Shown here: piece by piece, positions 18,978-27,806 of the stretch
Position numbering within the stretch: the first letter of the stretch is position 1
Layout: each line of letters opens with the position of its first letter
NCBI RefSeq assembly: GCF_020295405.1
Contig: NZ_JADEYP010000011.1
Span: 61,408 to 125,407 of the forward strand
DNA length: 64,000 bases
Direction of reading: 5' to 3'
Source of the DNA: Sphingobacterium bovistauri
GTDB lineage: Bacteria > Bacteroidota > Bacteroidia > Sphingobacteriales > Sphingobacteriaceae
Translations under genes and position numbers: made by a program
The notes under the pieces: generated by a model
What the model was told of the DNA's origin: nothing
Database searches by the model: none
What the model saw: the letters and a program-made list of their open reading frames with translations, nothing else

Positions 18978-19559
18978 TTAGCTATTAAAACAGTAATAAA
19001 GGAATATCACCCACGCTGTCCTATCATTAAAAATTTTTTCAAACCGCTTTATCGCTGAAGAAATTTGATTTCTAACGGTTTGAATAGATATATTTAATCG
19101 CTCAGAAATTTCTTGGGCACTAAGATTCTCAAAACGACTAAGAACGAATATTTCTCTCATCTTTTCAGGCATCTTTTCAATGGTATGGTTGACGGCTTCA
19201 TTCAGCTCCCTAAAATCAATCTCATCAGCCAGTTTAAAATTGTAATCCCAATATTCTTCCTCATCAATCATACTAACAAGGATGGGCAAACGGTCTCGCT
19301 TCGCATAAAAATCATAGATTTTATGCCTAAGCATCGAAATAAGGTAACTATCTAAGTTGCTTTTTACTCGTATGAATTTACGATTCTTCCATATTAGGTA
19401 AAATACTTCTTGTGTAATATCGGAAGCATCTTCTTCGGAAGGCAACTTTTGTATCGCCATTCTATAAATCTTAAACCAAAATCTATCAAAAAGCCTTTTG
19501 AAGGCTATTGGATTCTCTTGATTTATTCCATCTATTATAAGAATATCTTCTTTTTTCAC
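18978..19559 (-). CDS. ECF RNA polymerase sigma-70 factor (FecI-like)
   Basis: A 193-aa two-domain sigma factor. Sigma region 2 contains FKRLFDRFWFKIYRMA and EEDASDITQEVFYLIWKNR. Region 4 contains EKMREIFVLSRFENLSAQEISERLNISIQTVRNQISSA, a helix-turn-helix that reads the -35 element. It is the first gene of the FecR/SusC/SusD/TlpA locus, the normal arrangement for substrate-induced trans-envelope control. The C-terminus has an extra hydrophobic tail, AWVIFLYYCFNS, common in Bacteroidota members of this family. Confidence 0.95.
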   Translation of the reverse strand: MKKEDILIIDGINQENPIAFKRLFDRFWFKIYRMAIQKLPSEEDASDITQEVFYLIWKNRKFIRVKSNLDSYLISMLRHKIYDFYAKRDRLPILVSMIDEEEYWDYNFKLADEIDFRELNEAVNHTIEKMPEKMREIFVLSRFENLSAQEISERLNISIQTVRNQISSAIKRFEKIFNDRTAWVIFLYYCFNS

Positions 19560-19628
19560 GGTAGATTATAAAATAGCTAGTAACAACTAGACAAAATTTC
19601 CAGTAGGGCATTTATTTACTAGCCTAAA

Positions 19629-19652
19629 TTACAATATATTATCAAATTGTAA
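19629..19652. promoter_or_regulatory. Inverted repeat upstream of the ECF sigma gene
   Basis: TTACAAT, 10 bp spacer, ATTGTAA: a perfect 7-bp inverted repeat about 70 bp upstream of the sigma factor start codon. It could be an operator for autoregulation or simply an AT-rich coincidence. The rest of the 257-bp gap to the next gene shows no RNA or ORF. Confidence 0.3.
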
Positions 19653-19816
19653 TAATCTATAAAAAAATAACCTTAAGCTTCCTTCAAACGAAGCATTTAG
19701 TTATAATGACAAACTGAACATATATTTAGCACATTAAGAAAAATGTAGAAATTCATATTTCAGACTAAAAAACATCAAATATTATTGGCATTTTTAGTTT
19801 AAATTTTTAACCCAAT

Positions 19817-20767
19817 ATGAAAAGAATCTTACCTCTCCTTACAACTATATTATTCAATTTGTGTTACGCACAAAACGACAGTACCAAAATCGTCAATTTA
19901 ATATCATACCTTTCAAAAGGAGAAACATTAAATTATTCTGTCTTAAAAACAAGAATTGATTCTAATGTCAATAAAGAACCTATAACCAAAGAAGAAGCCT
20001 TCAACTTTAAAATTACTGTAAAAGATTCTACAGATTCAAACTATATTATTAGCTACTATCGAGCTTTAGATGTATTTGCAACGCCTCAGTTGAGTAATTT
20101 AGAAGAAAACTTACAACAAAAGCTTATAGAGTTATCTACCATAAAATTTGATTATGAAACAAATGAGTTAGGAGCTTTTAAGCGTATTATAGATGAGGAT
20201 GAACTAACCGAGAAGATATCTTCTGACTTCGAAGGACTATTAAATATTCTAAGCGCAGAAACGAATGATGAAAAAACAATAGAATTTATGAAAGAATTTA
20301 TAGGTTCCATAGATCCGAAATCATTAATTACTGTATATGCGCAAGACATACATGCTTTACATTATGCTTTGGGTGCTTCACTCAATCTTCGAGATACTAT
20401 TGAATTCGAGGAAGAAATATTTGCACCTATTTTAAATGCTCCTATCACCATGATTGGAATAGTGTATTGTGATGAATACGACCAAGAAAATGACTTTATA
20501 TCTATAATCCAAGAGAAGAGAGTTGAAGGCGATTTTATGGAAAAAATGCTTGATTTTGTAAAAAAACATAAAAACACTGAAGAGTCAATCAATGAAGAAG
20601 AATTTAAAAACACACCAACAAATATTTATTTCCATAATACTTATCAATATAATTCTGTATATGGTGTTGCGACTTATATTGAATTATTTAAAGAAATAAC
20701 AGTCGAAGGCAAAAATGAAAACCTAAAGCGAATAGATATTTATGAAATTTCTTTAGTAGAAGAATAA
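19817..20767 (+). CDS. Exported hypothetical protein (316 aa)
   Basis: A signal peptide (LPLLTTILFNLCYAQ) predicts export. The mature protein is acidic and mostly helical, with the segment YLSKGETLNYSVLKTRIDSN followed by AFNFKITVKDSTDSNYIISYYRALD, which resembles the N-terminal part of DUF6263-like or lipoprotein-localisation-like beta folds in Bacteroidota. I cannot name a family with confidence. It stands alone between the divergent sigma-factor locus and the convergent TelA pair, and ends at a strong terminator. The ATG at 19817 is well placed before the hydrophobic core. Confidence 0.75.
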   Translation: MKRILPLLTTILFNLCYAQNDSTKIVNLISYLSKGETLNYSVLKTRIDSNVNKEPITKEEAFNFKITVKDSTDSNYIISYYRALDVFATPQLSNLEENLQQKLIELSTIKFDYETNELGAFKRIIDEDELTEKISSDFEGLLNILSAETNDEKTIEFMKEFIGSIDPKSLITVYAQDIHALHYALGASLNLRDTIEFEEEIFAPILNAPITMIGIVYCDEYDQENDFISIIQEKRVEGDFMEKMLDFVKKHKNTEESINEEEFKNTPTNIYFHNTYQYNSVYGVATYIELFKEITVEGKNENLKRIDIYEISLVEE

Positions 20768-20788
20768 AAGGTTATCCTATTAATGGTT

Positions 20789-20828
20789 TAACTAAAAAGA
20801 GCCGCTTGAAGCGGCTCTTTTTAGTTTA
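20789..20828. terminator. Bidirectional intrinsic terminator
   Basis: The stem AAACTAAAAAGAGCCGCTT pairs with its full complement around a 1-2 nt centre, flanked by A and T tracts. It serves the exported protein gene on the plus strand and the telA-like gene on the minus strand, whose stop codon lies inside it. The stem core is the same as in the terminator at 9177-9212. Confidence 0.9.
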
Positions 20829-21924
20829 TTAACTTTGAATCGGCTGAAGATTTCAGTAAATTTTGTTTTAATTCATTTTCAGATTGCAATAGTTCTTGCT
20901 CTACGACTTTACGTTTTTCGCGTCCATCACGTTGAATTTGTAACACTTGTTCGATAGTGCTGATAATATCAACATTTGCCTTTTTAATCGTTTCGATATC
21001 GACGATACCACGTTCGGTTTCACGTGCTACATTGATGGTAGATTCTTTCAACATTTCAGAATTCTTACGCAATAATTCATTCGTAGCATCAGTCACTGCT
21101 TTCTGCGCTTCCAACGCACGTTGTGCATGCGCAATACCCAAAGTCAAGACCATTTGATTTTTCCAAAGTGGCAATGTATTCACAATACTGGATTGGATTT
21201 TCTCCATCAACGAAGAACTGTTACTTTGTATCATACGAATCTGCGGTGCTGTTTGTAATACCACCATACGTGTGAGTTTCAAATCATGGATCTTACGCTC
21301 AAAACGTACGACATGTTGCTCCATATCCTTGTAGGCTTGAATTTTGTGCTGATCACCTGACTCTTCTGCTTCTTTACGTAACTGTGGTAAAGTCTCCGAA
21401 TGTACTTCTTGTAATTTTTCCTCTCCTGCGGCTATATGCAAAGAAAGCTCTTTGAAATAATTTTGGTTTTCTTGGAAAAGCTTGTCGAAGATATTCACAT
21501 CTTTCAACAAGGTTTTATAGTGTCCTTCTAATTTTAGCTCGATTTGATGAATATTCTTTTCTACTGAAGCATACTCCGTACGTAAACGTTGTACTTTTTT
21601 CTTCAACGTATCAAAGAAAGGAATCAACGGTTTTTTATTTAAATTCTCATCAAAAGATTTGATATCCGAACGCAAATTCAACAAAATATCCTCTGCGCCT
21701 CCCATATCTTTCGTACGCACCTGCTTCAATATTTCGTTTGAGAAATTGCTCACCTTAGTTTGGCTCGCTACCCCAAATTGAATGATATCAGTCGTTGATT
21801 GCAAATTTATTTTATCTTTATATTGCTTAATTACAGCTTTTTCCTCTTCCGAAAAATGAACCTGCATTTCCTGACTTTTCTCCGGCGTATTGTCTTCGTA
21901 AGTTGTTAAATCAATCGTAATCAT
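20821..21924 (-). CDS. TelA/KlaA family toxic anion resistance protein
   Basis: A cytoplasmic, almost entirely alpha-helical coiled-coil protein of 367 aa. Family features include IIQFGVASQTKVSNFSNEIL near residue 50, MGGAEDILLNLRSDIKSFDENL, a long central coiled coil, and the C-terminal VDIETIKKANVDIISTIEQVLQIQRDGREKR. TelA proteins are linked to tellurite and other membrane-stress resistance, with no known enzymatic activity. The upstream gene, 3 bp away, encodes a small membrane protein of XpaC-like architecture; this pairing is widespread. Both are probably one transcript. Confidence 0.92.
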   Translation of the reverse strand: MITIDLTTYEDNTPEKSQEMQVHFSEEEKAVIKQYKDKINLQSTTDIIQFGVASQTKVSNFSNEILKQVRTKDMGGAEDILLNLRSDIKSFDENLNKKPLIPFFDTLKKKVQRLRTEYASVEKNIHQIELKLEGHYKTLLKDVNIFDKLFQENQNYFKELSLHIAAGEEKLQEVHSETLPQLRKEAEESGDQHKIQAYKDMEQHVVRFERKIHDLKLTRMVVLQTAPQIRMIQSNSSSLMEKIQSSIVNTLPLWKNQMVLTLGIAHAQRALEAQKAVTDATNELLRKNSEMLKESTINVARETERGIVDIETIKKANVDIISTIEQVLQIQRDGREKRKVVEQELLQSENELKQNLLKSSADSKLIN

Positions 21925-21927
21925 ATT

Positions 21928-22704
21928 TTAGTCGTTAAGTAGTTTTTTATTTTTAAGTGTTTGCAAATAGACATCCGACTCCGCAGACACGTCTAATAAA
22001 CGGTATTTAATCAAATTCGTCACGTCCAACTCAATCGCTGAGGAAGCCTGTACCAGCACCGATTCCAATTTATTTTTGGATTCCAGAGTAACAGCGTTAT
22101 TTAATTTTGTCTGCTCCAAATCGTAATATTCACGTAGTACATTGACCACTGTCCCATGCCGTACCAGAAACTTTTCAGCTTCCATAATATCTCGTTGTTC
22201 CAGCAAATGAAACATGCGAACTATCTTTTCAGTGTGTGCTTGCAATGTTCTATTCTGAACAGCTTTTTGGAAGAACATCAATTTGGTCACGAAAGATTGT
22301 GGTGTTTCAATTTCTGCCTGTGCCAATTCCAATCTACGCTGATGCGAAATACTATTTACCCAAGTCAATTGTCGGACTTCCGAAAGTTCAAGTCGTTGTA
22401 AATAGTCTTTGGATTGACTCAACAGAAGACCGTTACCTGCAATATATGAAGCAATATATCCAACAATCGTAGCCAACATACCCGAAGACATTGCTCCTGC
22501 AAAGTAGTAGAACGAATAGAATATACCGAACTGAATACCTAATAATATCCAAGCCAATGCATACCATGAACGCACTTTACTCTTGGATGCTTGCGACAGC
22601 ATCACCAAGGGATGTATCGGCGGAACAAAAAACAAAATAGACATAAAAGTCCATTTTAATTGTCCAAATTCCCATCTTTTAGTTTTCTTTGTCGCAAAAC
22701 CCAT
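21928..22704 (-). CDS. Membrane protein partner of TelA (XpaC-like architecture)
   Basis: Three hydrophobic helices occupy the first 100 residues (LKWTFMSILFFVPPIHPLVML, WYALAWILLGIQFGIFYSF, GMLATIVGYIASYIAGNGLLL). A cytoplasmic helical domain of about 155 aa rich in Gln/Glu/Leu follows. I do not see an enzymatic motif. In Firmicutes TelA is paired with XpaC, a membrane protein followed by helices. This gene has the same layout and position, so I infer an equivalent role in anchoring TelA. The assignment rests on context more than on sequence. Confidence 0.7.
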   Translation of the reverse strand: MGFATKKTKRWEFGQLKWTFMSILFFVPPIHPLVMLSQASKSKVRSWYALAWILLGIQFGIFYSFYYFAGAMSSGMLATIVGYIASYIAGNGLLLSQSKDYLQRLELSEVRQLTWVNSISHQRRLELAQAEIETPQSFVTKLMFFQKAVQNRTLQAHTEKIVRMFHLLEQRDIMEAEKFLVRHGTVVNVLREYYDLEQTKLNNAVTLESKNKLESVLVQASSAIELDVTNLIKYRLLDVSAESDVYLQTLKNKKLLND

Positions 22705-22825
22705 TTTTATAAAATAATATTATCACTTCTAATATACTTATTTTTCAAGCTTTATACGGAAATTAATTCCGAAGCATTACAACAAAACGTTCAATTCCTA
22801 TTCCAATAATCAATATTTTTACATA

Positions 22826-23839
22826 ATGGCTACAAAAAACAATTATATCAGCTATTTACGTGTCATTGCGACAGTATTTGTCATATTGATTCATGCCAGC
22901 ACAGGTTTTTTGAATCGGTTTGATGCGGATAGCTTTGATTGGAATTATGCGAATTGGATTAATTCGGCAACACGATGTTCGGTGCCAATTTTTGTGATGT
23001 TATCAGGGGCTTTACTTTTGCAAAAAGACGAAGACACCATTTCATTCTATAAGAAAAGAATTTCAAAACTGTTATTACCCTTTGCATTTTGGACGATAGT
23101 ATATTTAATATACTATTTCTATCGGTACACCAAATTTTCACTTTTATCTACAGAAAAAATCATTTCGATAGCACAGGATAAAATATTACACGGAGCCAAT
23201 GCACATTTATGGTATTTGTACATGATTGTAGGATTATATTTAGCCATTCCCTATTTACGCAAGATTATTAATCAAGTTAGTATAAAAGAAATTGAAATAT
23301 TTCTTGTCCTTTGGTTTGCAGCTATGATCGTGATGAATAAATTTTACTATCCCTTTGTACCCAAATTTGACCTAACGTTTTTCTCAGGCTATTTAGGTTA
23401 TTTGGTTTTGGGCTATTATTTATCTATAAAATCGTTCAATTGGAATAAATGGATTCCTTTAATCGGATTTACAGCTATTGCAATATTTACAGCGTATATA
23501 ACTTACAATTGGAGCTTAACTTCAAATAAATTCAATCCACATTGGTATAATTATGTGTTTCCAAATACAGCTCTTGCTGCTGGTTTTTTATTTATTTTCA
23601 TTAAGAAGATATCCTCTCAAAACGAAGCACTACCGAATTGGTTGCGTCTAGTAGATGAATACAGCTTTGGAATTTATTTAGTACATATTATACCACTGAA
23701 TTATATCCATCCTTTGGTCTCTAAATACCTAAGTACGCTTTGGGTGACACCTTTAGCGACGCTATTAACAATACTAAGTTCTATTGGAATTATTTATGTC
23801 ATGAGGAAAATTCCTTATGGGAAATATGTAAGTGGATAA
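22826..23839 (+). CDS. Acyltransferase 3 family membrane protein
   Basis: An integral membrane acyltransferase of the OafA/OatA/WecH type with about ten helices over 337 aa. The opening NNYISYLRVIATVFVILIHASTGF contains the family's catalytic/conserved His after the first helix, and RCSVPIFVMLSGALLL and HLWYLYMIVGLYLAIPYLR are further hallmarks. Such enzymes O-acetylate or succinylate cell-surface sugars, glycolipids or exopolysaccharides. It stands alone, with no glycan gene cluster around it, so the acceptor is unknown. Confidence 0.92.
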   Translation: MATKNNYISYLRVIATVFVILIHASTGFLNRFDADSFDWNYANWINSATRCSVPIFVMLSGALLLQKDEDTISFYKKRISKLLLPFAFWTIVYLIYYFYRYTKFSLLSTEKIISIAQDKILHGANAHLWYLYMIVGLYLAIPYLRKIINQVSIKEIEIFLVLWFAAMIVMNKFYYPFVPKFDLTFFSGYLGYLVLGYYLSIKSFNWNKWIPLIGFTAIAIFTAYITYNWSLTSNKFNPHWYNYVFPNTALAAGFLFIFIKKISSQNEALPNWLRLVDEYSFGIYLVHIIPLNYIHPLVSKYLSTLWVTPLATLLTILSSIGIIYVMRKIPYGKYVSG

Positions 23840-23846
23840 AACATAA

Positions 23847-23871
23847 AAGCCATCTCGTAAGAGATGGCTTT
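23847..23871. terminator. Bidirectional intrinsic terminator
   Basis: AAAGCCATCTC, GTAA loop, GAGATGGCTTT: an 11-bp perfect stem between two convergent genes. On the minus strand it is followed by a TTTATGTTTT tract, on the plus strand only by a short T run. Confidence 0.75.
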
Positions 23872-23896
23872 CTATATAGTATAAAGTTATTTTCTA

Positions 23897-24271
23897 TTAG
23901 AATGGTAAATCGTCATCATCAGCACCTGAAGAAGAAATGTCTACTGGAGCAGGCATCTCTGCATACGAAGGAGCGGAAGCTGAAGCTGTATTTGCTAACT
24001 TGGTTGTTCTCCAAGCTACTAATGAATTGAAATATGTTGTTACACCTTGTGCATTAGTCCAAGGACGACCACGCAAATTGAAAGAAACTTCAACTTCATC
24101 GCCTACAGCCAAATTGTCAAAAATATTAACTCTATCTTGTGTCGCTTCAAAACGAATATATTCCACAAATTGTGGGTTTTCTGCATATGCAACTATCAAA
24201 TCTCTCTTTTTAAAAGACTCAGTAACCTGTTGTACAGCACCTACTTCGTGAACTTTTCCTCTGATTTCCAT
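23897..24271 (-). CDS. DUF3127 protein with SSB-like acidic C-terminal tip
   Basis: A 124-aa protein. The N-terminal 95 residues look like an OB-fold beta barrel: MEIRGKVHEV, a lysine/aromatic strand KKRDLIVAYAENPQFVEYIRFEA, then VGDEVEVSFNLRGRPW. A low-complexity Ser/Ala/Pro linker leads to the C-terminal tip DDDDLPF, closely resembling the DDDIPF tip with which single-stranded DNA-binding proteins recruit partners. DUF3127 is common in Bacteroidota and its role is unproven. I infer nucleic-acid binding coupled to SSB-type partner recruitment. Confidence 0.88.
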   Translation of the reverse strand: MEIRGKVHEVGAVQQVTESFKKRDLIVAYAENPQFVEYIRFEATQDRVNIFDNLAVGDEVEVSFNLRGRPWTNAQGVTTYFNSLVAWRTTKLANTASASAPSYAEMPAPVDISSSGADDDDLPF

Positions 24272-24325
24272 ATCATTAATTGTATTAAACCGTAAAATTA
24301 CACAATTTTTGCGTCGAAGATTAAT

Positions 24326-24333
24326 TAACTTTG
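24326..24333 (+). promoter_or_regulatory. -7 promoter box directly before an RNA methyltransferase gene
   Basis: TAACTTTG (TAnnTTTG consensus) ends only 7 bp before the ATG at 24341. The start site would fall at or within a few bases of the start codon, predicting a leaderless or nearly leaderless mRNA. A TTTTTG upstream is closer than the usual 19-21 bp spacing. Confidence 0.5.
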
Positions 24334-24340
24334 CACAAAT

Positions 24341-25501
24341 ATGAAAGAAGTTTTCAACACAGCAAGCAAAGTGATAATAACTTGTAACAAAAGATTATCA
24401 CCATTCCTTCAAGAAGAAATTACAGAATTAGGCTACGAAATAAAAAGAGCATTCAATACAGGTGTAGAATTACATGCGTCCATCAATGAATGTATTCGAC
24501 TTAATCTTAATCTTCGAACTGCAAGTCAGGTATTATATGAAATAGGTTCATTTCGTGCCAATGACCCAAAAGAATTATATGATGCATTAGTAAAAATCGA
24601 CTGGGAAAATATTATTCCTTTTGATGGCTATTTTACAGTAACATCCAATGTACATAATGAGACTATTACTACGCCTCTTTTTGCCAATGTAAAAGTGAAA
24701 GATGCGATAGTAGATAGAATAAAAGACAAAAAAGGGGTGCGTCCCGACACAGGTCCTGACGCACACAAAACGGTTATTCACTTGCATTGGATGGAAGATC
24801 GTGCCGAAATATTTTTAGATACCTCTGGTGAAACTTTGGCTAAGCATGGTTACCGTAAACATCCAGGAAAAGCACCAATGTTAGAAGCATTAGCAACTTC
24901 GACGATAATGGCTACAAAATGGGATGGGAAATCTCCATTTATCAATCCGATGTGTGGTTCAGGCACATTAGCTATTGAAGCAGCCCTTATGTCACAAAAG
25001 AGAATGCCTGGTTTATACCGAATGAATTATGCATTTATGCACTTAATTGGATATGATGAAGAAGTTTTCTTTCAAGAGAGAAGATTATTGAAAGATAAAA
25101 CAGAGAAAACGAACCTTCCTCCTATCATCGCGTCGGATATTTCTAAAGAGGCCATTGAAATTGCAAAAATTAATGCACAGACAGCTGGTGTAGAACATTT
25201 GATAACATTTGAGGTATGTGATTTTGCAGAAACAACAGTGCCTACCGACCCTGGTGTCATCATGTTCAATCCAGAATATGGTGAACGTCTTGGTGTGCAT
25301 AGCAAATTAGAATTGACCTACAAACGCGTTGGCGACTTCATGAAACAGGAGTGTAAAGGCTATCGCGGCTATGTATTTACTGGTAATCCAGACCTTGCCA
25401 AAAAAATTGGTTTAAAAGCTTCTAGGAGATTTGAATTTTTTAATGGTAAATTAGACTGCAGATTATTACAATACGAACTTTACGACGGAACAAAAGATTA
25501 A
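24341..25501 (+). CDS. THUMP-domain class I SAM-dependent RNA methyltransferase (RlmL/YpsC-like)
   Basis: A 386-aa enzyme that methylates 23S rRNA guanine (m2G) or a similar RNA target. An N-terminal ferredoxin-like/THUMP region (about 1-160) is followed by a Rossmann methyltransferase domain with FINPMCGSGTLAIEAALMS (SAM-binding motif I, about 205), ASDISKEAIEIAKINA, and the catalytic MFNPEYGERLG near residue 308. The usual NPPYGERL is NPEY here, as in other UPF0020 members of this group. The C-terminus GYVFTGN...FFNGKLDCRLLQYELY is typical. The HD-domain gene follows after 4 bp. Confidence 0.93.
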   Translation: MKEVFNTASKVIITCNKRLSPFLQEEITELGYEIKRAFNTGVELHASINECIRLNLNLRTASQVLYEIGSFRANDPKELYDALVKIDWENIIPFDGYFTVTSNVHNETITTPLFANVKVKDAIVDRIKDKKGVRPDTGPDAHKTVIHLHWMEDRAEIFLDTSGETLAKHGYRKHPGKAPMLEALATSTIMATKWDGKSPFINPMCGSGTLAIEAALMSQKRMPGLYRMNYAFMHLIGYDEEVFFQERRLLKDKTEKTNLPPIIASDISKEAIEIAKINAQTAGVEHLITFEVCDFAETTVPTDPGVIMFNPEYGERLGVHSKLELTYKRVGDFMKQECKGYRGYVFTGNPDLAKKIGLKASRRFEFFNGKLDCRLLQYELYDGTKD

Positions 25502-25505
25502 ACAC

Positions 25506-26153
25506 ATGCAACACACCATAGATCTAACAGTAGCATTTGTACAAGATAGGTTAAAATTTGCGGAATCAGGCCACGATTGGTGGCATATTCAGCGTGTTTG
25601 GAACAACACCAAATTGATTTTACAATCCGAACAAGCAGATAATATAGTTTGTGAACTTGCAGCTCTATTACACGATATCGCAGATAGTAAATTTCACGAT
25701 GGTGACGAAACGATCGGCCCACGTGTAGCAGGTGAATTTTTAGCATCGATAGGTGTGGACAAACTAATGGTAGAACATGTACAGCAAATCATTCTGAATA
25801 TGTCCTTCAAAGCTTCTTTGGGTGAGATTTCTTTTCATTCGAAGGAATTAGAAATCGTGCAAGATGCTGATCGTCTAGATGCTATTGGTGCAATAGGAAT
25901 AGCTCGCGCATTCAATTATGGTGGTTATAAAAATAGAGAAATCTATAATCCTTCCATAAAGCCCATAAAACATCAAAACAAAGAGGAATATAAAAACACT
26001 TCTGCTCCAACGATTAACCACTTTTATGAGAAGCTTTTATTATTAAAAGACAAGATGAATACAGCAACTGCTAAAGGTTTAGCGGAGCAAAGACATGCTT
26101 TCATGGAAAAATATTTGCAACAATTTTATGCAGAATGGGAAGGAAAGTGTTAA
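25506..26153 (+). CDS. HD-domain phosphohydrolase (YedJ-like)
   Basis: A 215-aa metal-dependent hydrolase of the HD superfamily. Motifs are GHDWWHIQRVW (first His/Asp-rich helix), LAALLHDIADSKFHDGD (the HD dyad) and IVQDADRLDAIGAIGIARAF (distal Asp). The arrangement matches the uncharacterised YedJ/YpgQ group, members of which hydrolyse nucleoside triphosphates or other phosphates. It is probably co-transcribed with the methyltransferase gene upstream. The substrate is unknown. Confidence 0.9.
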   Translation: MQHTIDLTVAFVQDRLKFAESGHDWWHIQRVWNNTKLILQSEQADNIVCELAALLHDIADSKFHDGDETIGPRVAGEFLASIGVDKLMVEHVQQIILNMSFKASLGEISFHSKELEIVQDADRLDAIGAIGIARAFNYGGYKNREIYNPSIKPIKHQNKEEYKNTSAPTINHFYEKLLLLKDKMNTATAKGLAEQRHAFMEKYLQQFYAEWEGKC

Positions 26154-26198
26154 TCGTACAGATAAATTAACATAAGATATTTAAATTAGGCAGTAATT

Positions 26199-27029
26199 AT
26201 GAAAAACATTACTGCCTTTTTATTTACCTTATTATTACCACTGCTTGCAATCAGTCAGCCAAGTACTGAAAAAGATTCTATTGCTTTTGTGCAACAACAA
26301 TGGCAAACCAATAAAATTGCTAGAGGTGTACTTTGGAAAAGCGCCAAAACATCCAATCTATTCAACAGTAACCAAATAATTAATATCCTTGAAATAGATC
26401 TCAAAAAAAACCAGAAAAAACTAGCCCTTAAAGCATTGCCTCAAAGTCGAGAACTAACATCAAAACTAGCGAAAGAATCTAATGCGACTGTTGCTATTAA
26501 TGGTGGCTTTTTTGACATGAAAAATGGAGGAGCAGTAGATTTTATCAAAGTCGACAATCAAATTGTGAATCATACACGATCAAAAAGTGTTCGCGCAAAT
26601 GCCTATCTTGCATTTGATAAGCAATCAACCGAAATTTCTACAGACTCATCTAGTATTGGCCACTTTTCGAATATTATGTTGGCTGGTCCAATGTTAATTT
26701 CAAATAATTCACATTCAACATTAACCAAAAACGCATTTAACGACAACAGACACCCTCGAACAGCAATCGGTATCAAAAGCAATAAATTAGTCTTGATTAC
26801 CGTTGATGGTCGTAGAAATGAGTCTCAAGGGATGAATCTACATGAATTAGCAAATCTATTGAAATGGTATGGATGCTCTACCGCTATGAATCTTGACGGC
26901 GGAGGAAGTACAGCTATGTATATTCATTCTGAGCCTCACAATGGAATTGTTAATTATCCATCAGACAACAACAAGTTTGACCATGCTGGCGAACGCAAAG
27001 TTTCCAATATTATATACGTAACTAATTAA
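26199..27029 (+). CDS. Exported phosphodiester glycosidase family protein (NAGPA domain)
   Basis: Signal peptide (LFTLLLPLLAISQ) followed by a NAGPA-type domain, the fold of the mannose-6-phosphate uncovering enzyme, which cleaves sugar-phosphate diesters. Hallmarks are ATVAINGGFFDMKNGGAVDFI (about residues 98-118), RHPRTAIGIKSNKLVLITVDGR and the C-terminal CSTAMNLDGGGSTAMYI. It heads a run of three exported phosphodiester-cleaving enzymes with gaps of 14 and 1 bp, which suggests a phosphate- or glycerophosphodiester-scavenging operon. Confidence 0.9.
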   Translation: MKNITAFLFTLLLPLLAISQPSTEKDSIAFVQQQWQTNKIARGVLWKSAKTSNLFNSNQIINILEIDLKKNQKKLALKALPQSRELTSKLAKESNATVAINGGFFDMKNGGAVDFIKVDNQIVNHTRSKSVRANAYLAFDKQSTEISTDSSSIGHFSNIMLAGPMLISNNSHSTLTKNAFNDNRHPRTAIGIKSNKLVLITVDGRRNESQGMNLHELANLLKWYGCSTAMNLDGGGSTAMYIHSEPHNGIVNYPSDNNKFDHAGERKVSNIIYVTN

Positions 27030-27043
27030 ACCACACATAAAAA

Positions 27044-27805
27044 ATGAAAAAAACAACATTATTTGCCGTTCTAATTATTTTCTCAGTTACCACATTTGCA
27101 CAATCAACCAAAATAGTTGCACATAGAGGAGCATGGAAAAATACTAAAGTACCACAAAATTCCATTGCGGCATTGAAACACGCCATTGACCAAAAAGTAT
27201 GGGGTACTGAATTTGATGTCGTATTAGCAAAAGATGATGTACTTGTTGTCAATCACGACAATGATTATCAGGGAACTGACATTGCGAATAATGATTATGC
27301 TACATTGAGTCAGAAAAAATTGTCAAACGGCGAAAAGCTCCCTACTGCAGAAGAGTATATGCGTGAGGGATTAAAGCAAAAGAAAACCAAGATGATTTTT
27401 GAAATAAAACCAAGTCTATTGGGTAAAGAACGATCTAAAGAGGCTGCTGAATTAGCTTACAAATTAGTAAAAGATTTAAAAGGGCTAAAACAAACTGTAT
27501 TCATTTCTTTCAGCTATGACGCTTGTCTTCACCTCAAAAAGTTAGACAAAAAAGTAAGAGTACAATTCTTGGGAAGCAACAAAAGTCCATCCGATTTGTA
27601 TAAAGACGGATTCAATGAAATGGATTTTAACTACAATGTGTTCAAAAATAACCCATCTTATATCCCTGAAGCAAAAAAACACAAAATGAAAGTTAATGTT
27701 TGGACAGTAAATAAAGAGGAGGAAATGCGCTATTTTATAGATCAAAAAGTAGAATACATTACGACTGACGAACCAGAACTATTAAAGAAAATTCTAAAAA
27801 AATAA
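27044..27805 (+). CDS. Exported glycerophosphodiester phosphodiesterase
   Basis: Hydrolyses glycerophosphodiesters to glycerol-3-phosphate and an alcohol. Signal peptide FAVLIIFSVTTFAQ, then a TIM barrel with VAHRGAWKNTKVPQNSIAAL (catalytic His-Arg), GTEFDVVLAKDDVLVVNHD (Glu/Asp metal ligands and catalytic His) and the C-terminal KMKVNVWTVNKEEEM. The 253-aa length is normal for GDPD family enzymes. It lies between the NAGPA gene and an EEP gene in one transcript. Periplasmic location is inferred from the signal peptide. Confidence 0.93.
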   Translation: MKKTTLFAVLIIFSVTTFAQSTKIVAHRGAWKNTKVPQNSIAALKHAIDQKVWGTEFDVVLAKDDVLVVNHDNDYQGTDIANNDYATLSQKKLSNGEKLPTAEEYMREGLKQKKTKMIFEIKPSLLGKERSKEAAELAYKLVKDLKGLKQTVFISFSYDACLHLKKLDKKVRVQFLGSNKSPSDLYKDGFNEMDFNYNVFKNNPSYIPEAKKHKMKVNVWTVNKEEEMRYFIDQKVEYITTDEPELLKKILKK

Positions 27806-27806
27806 C

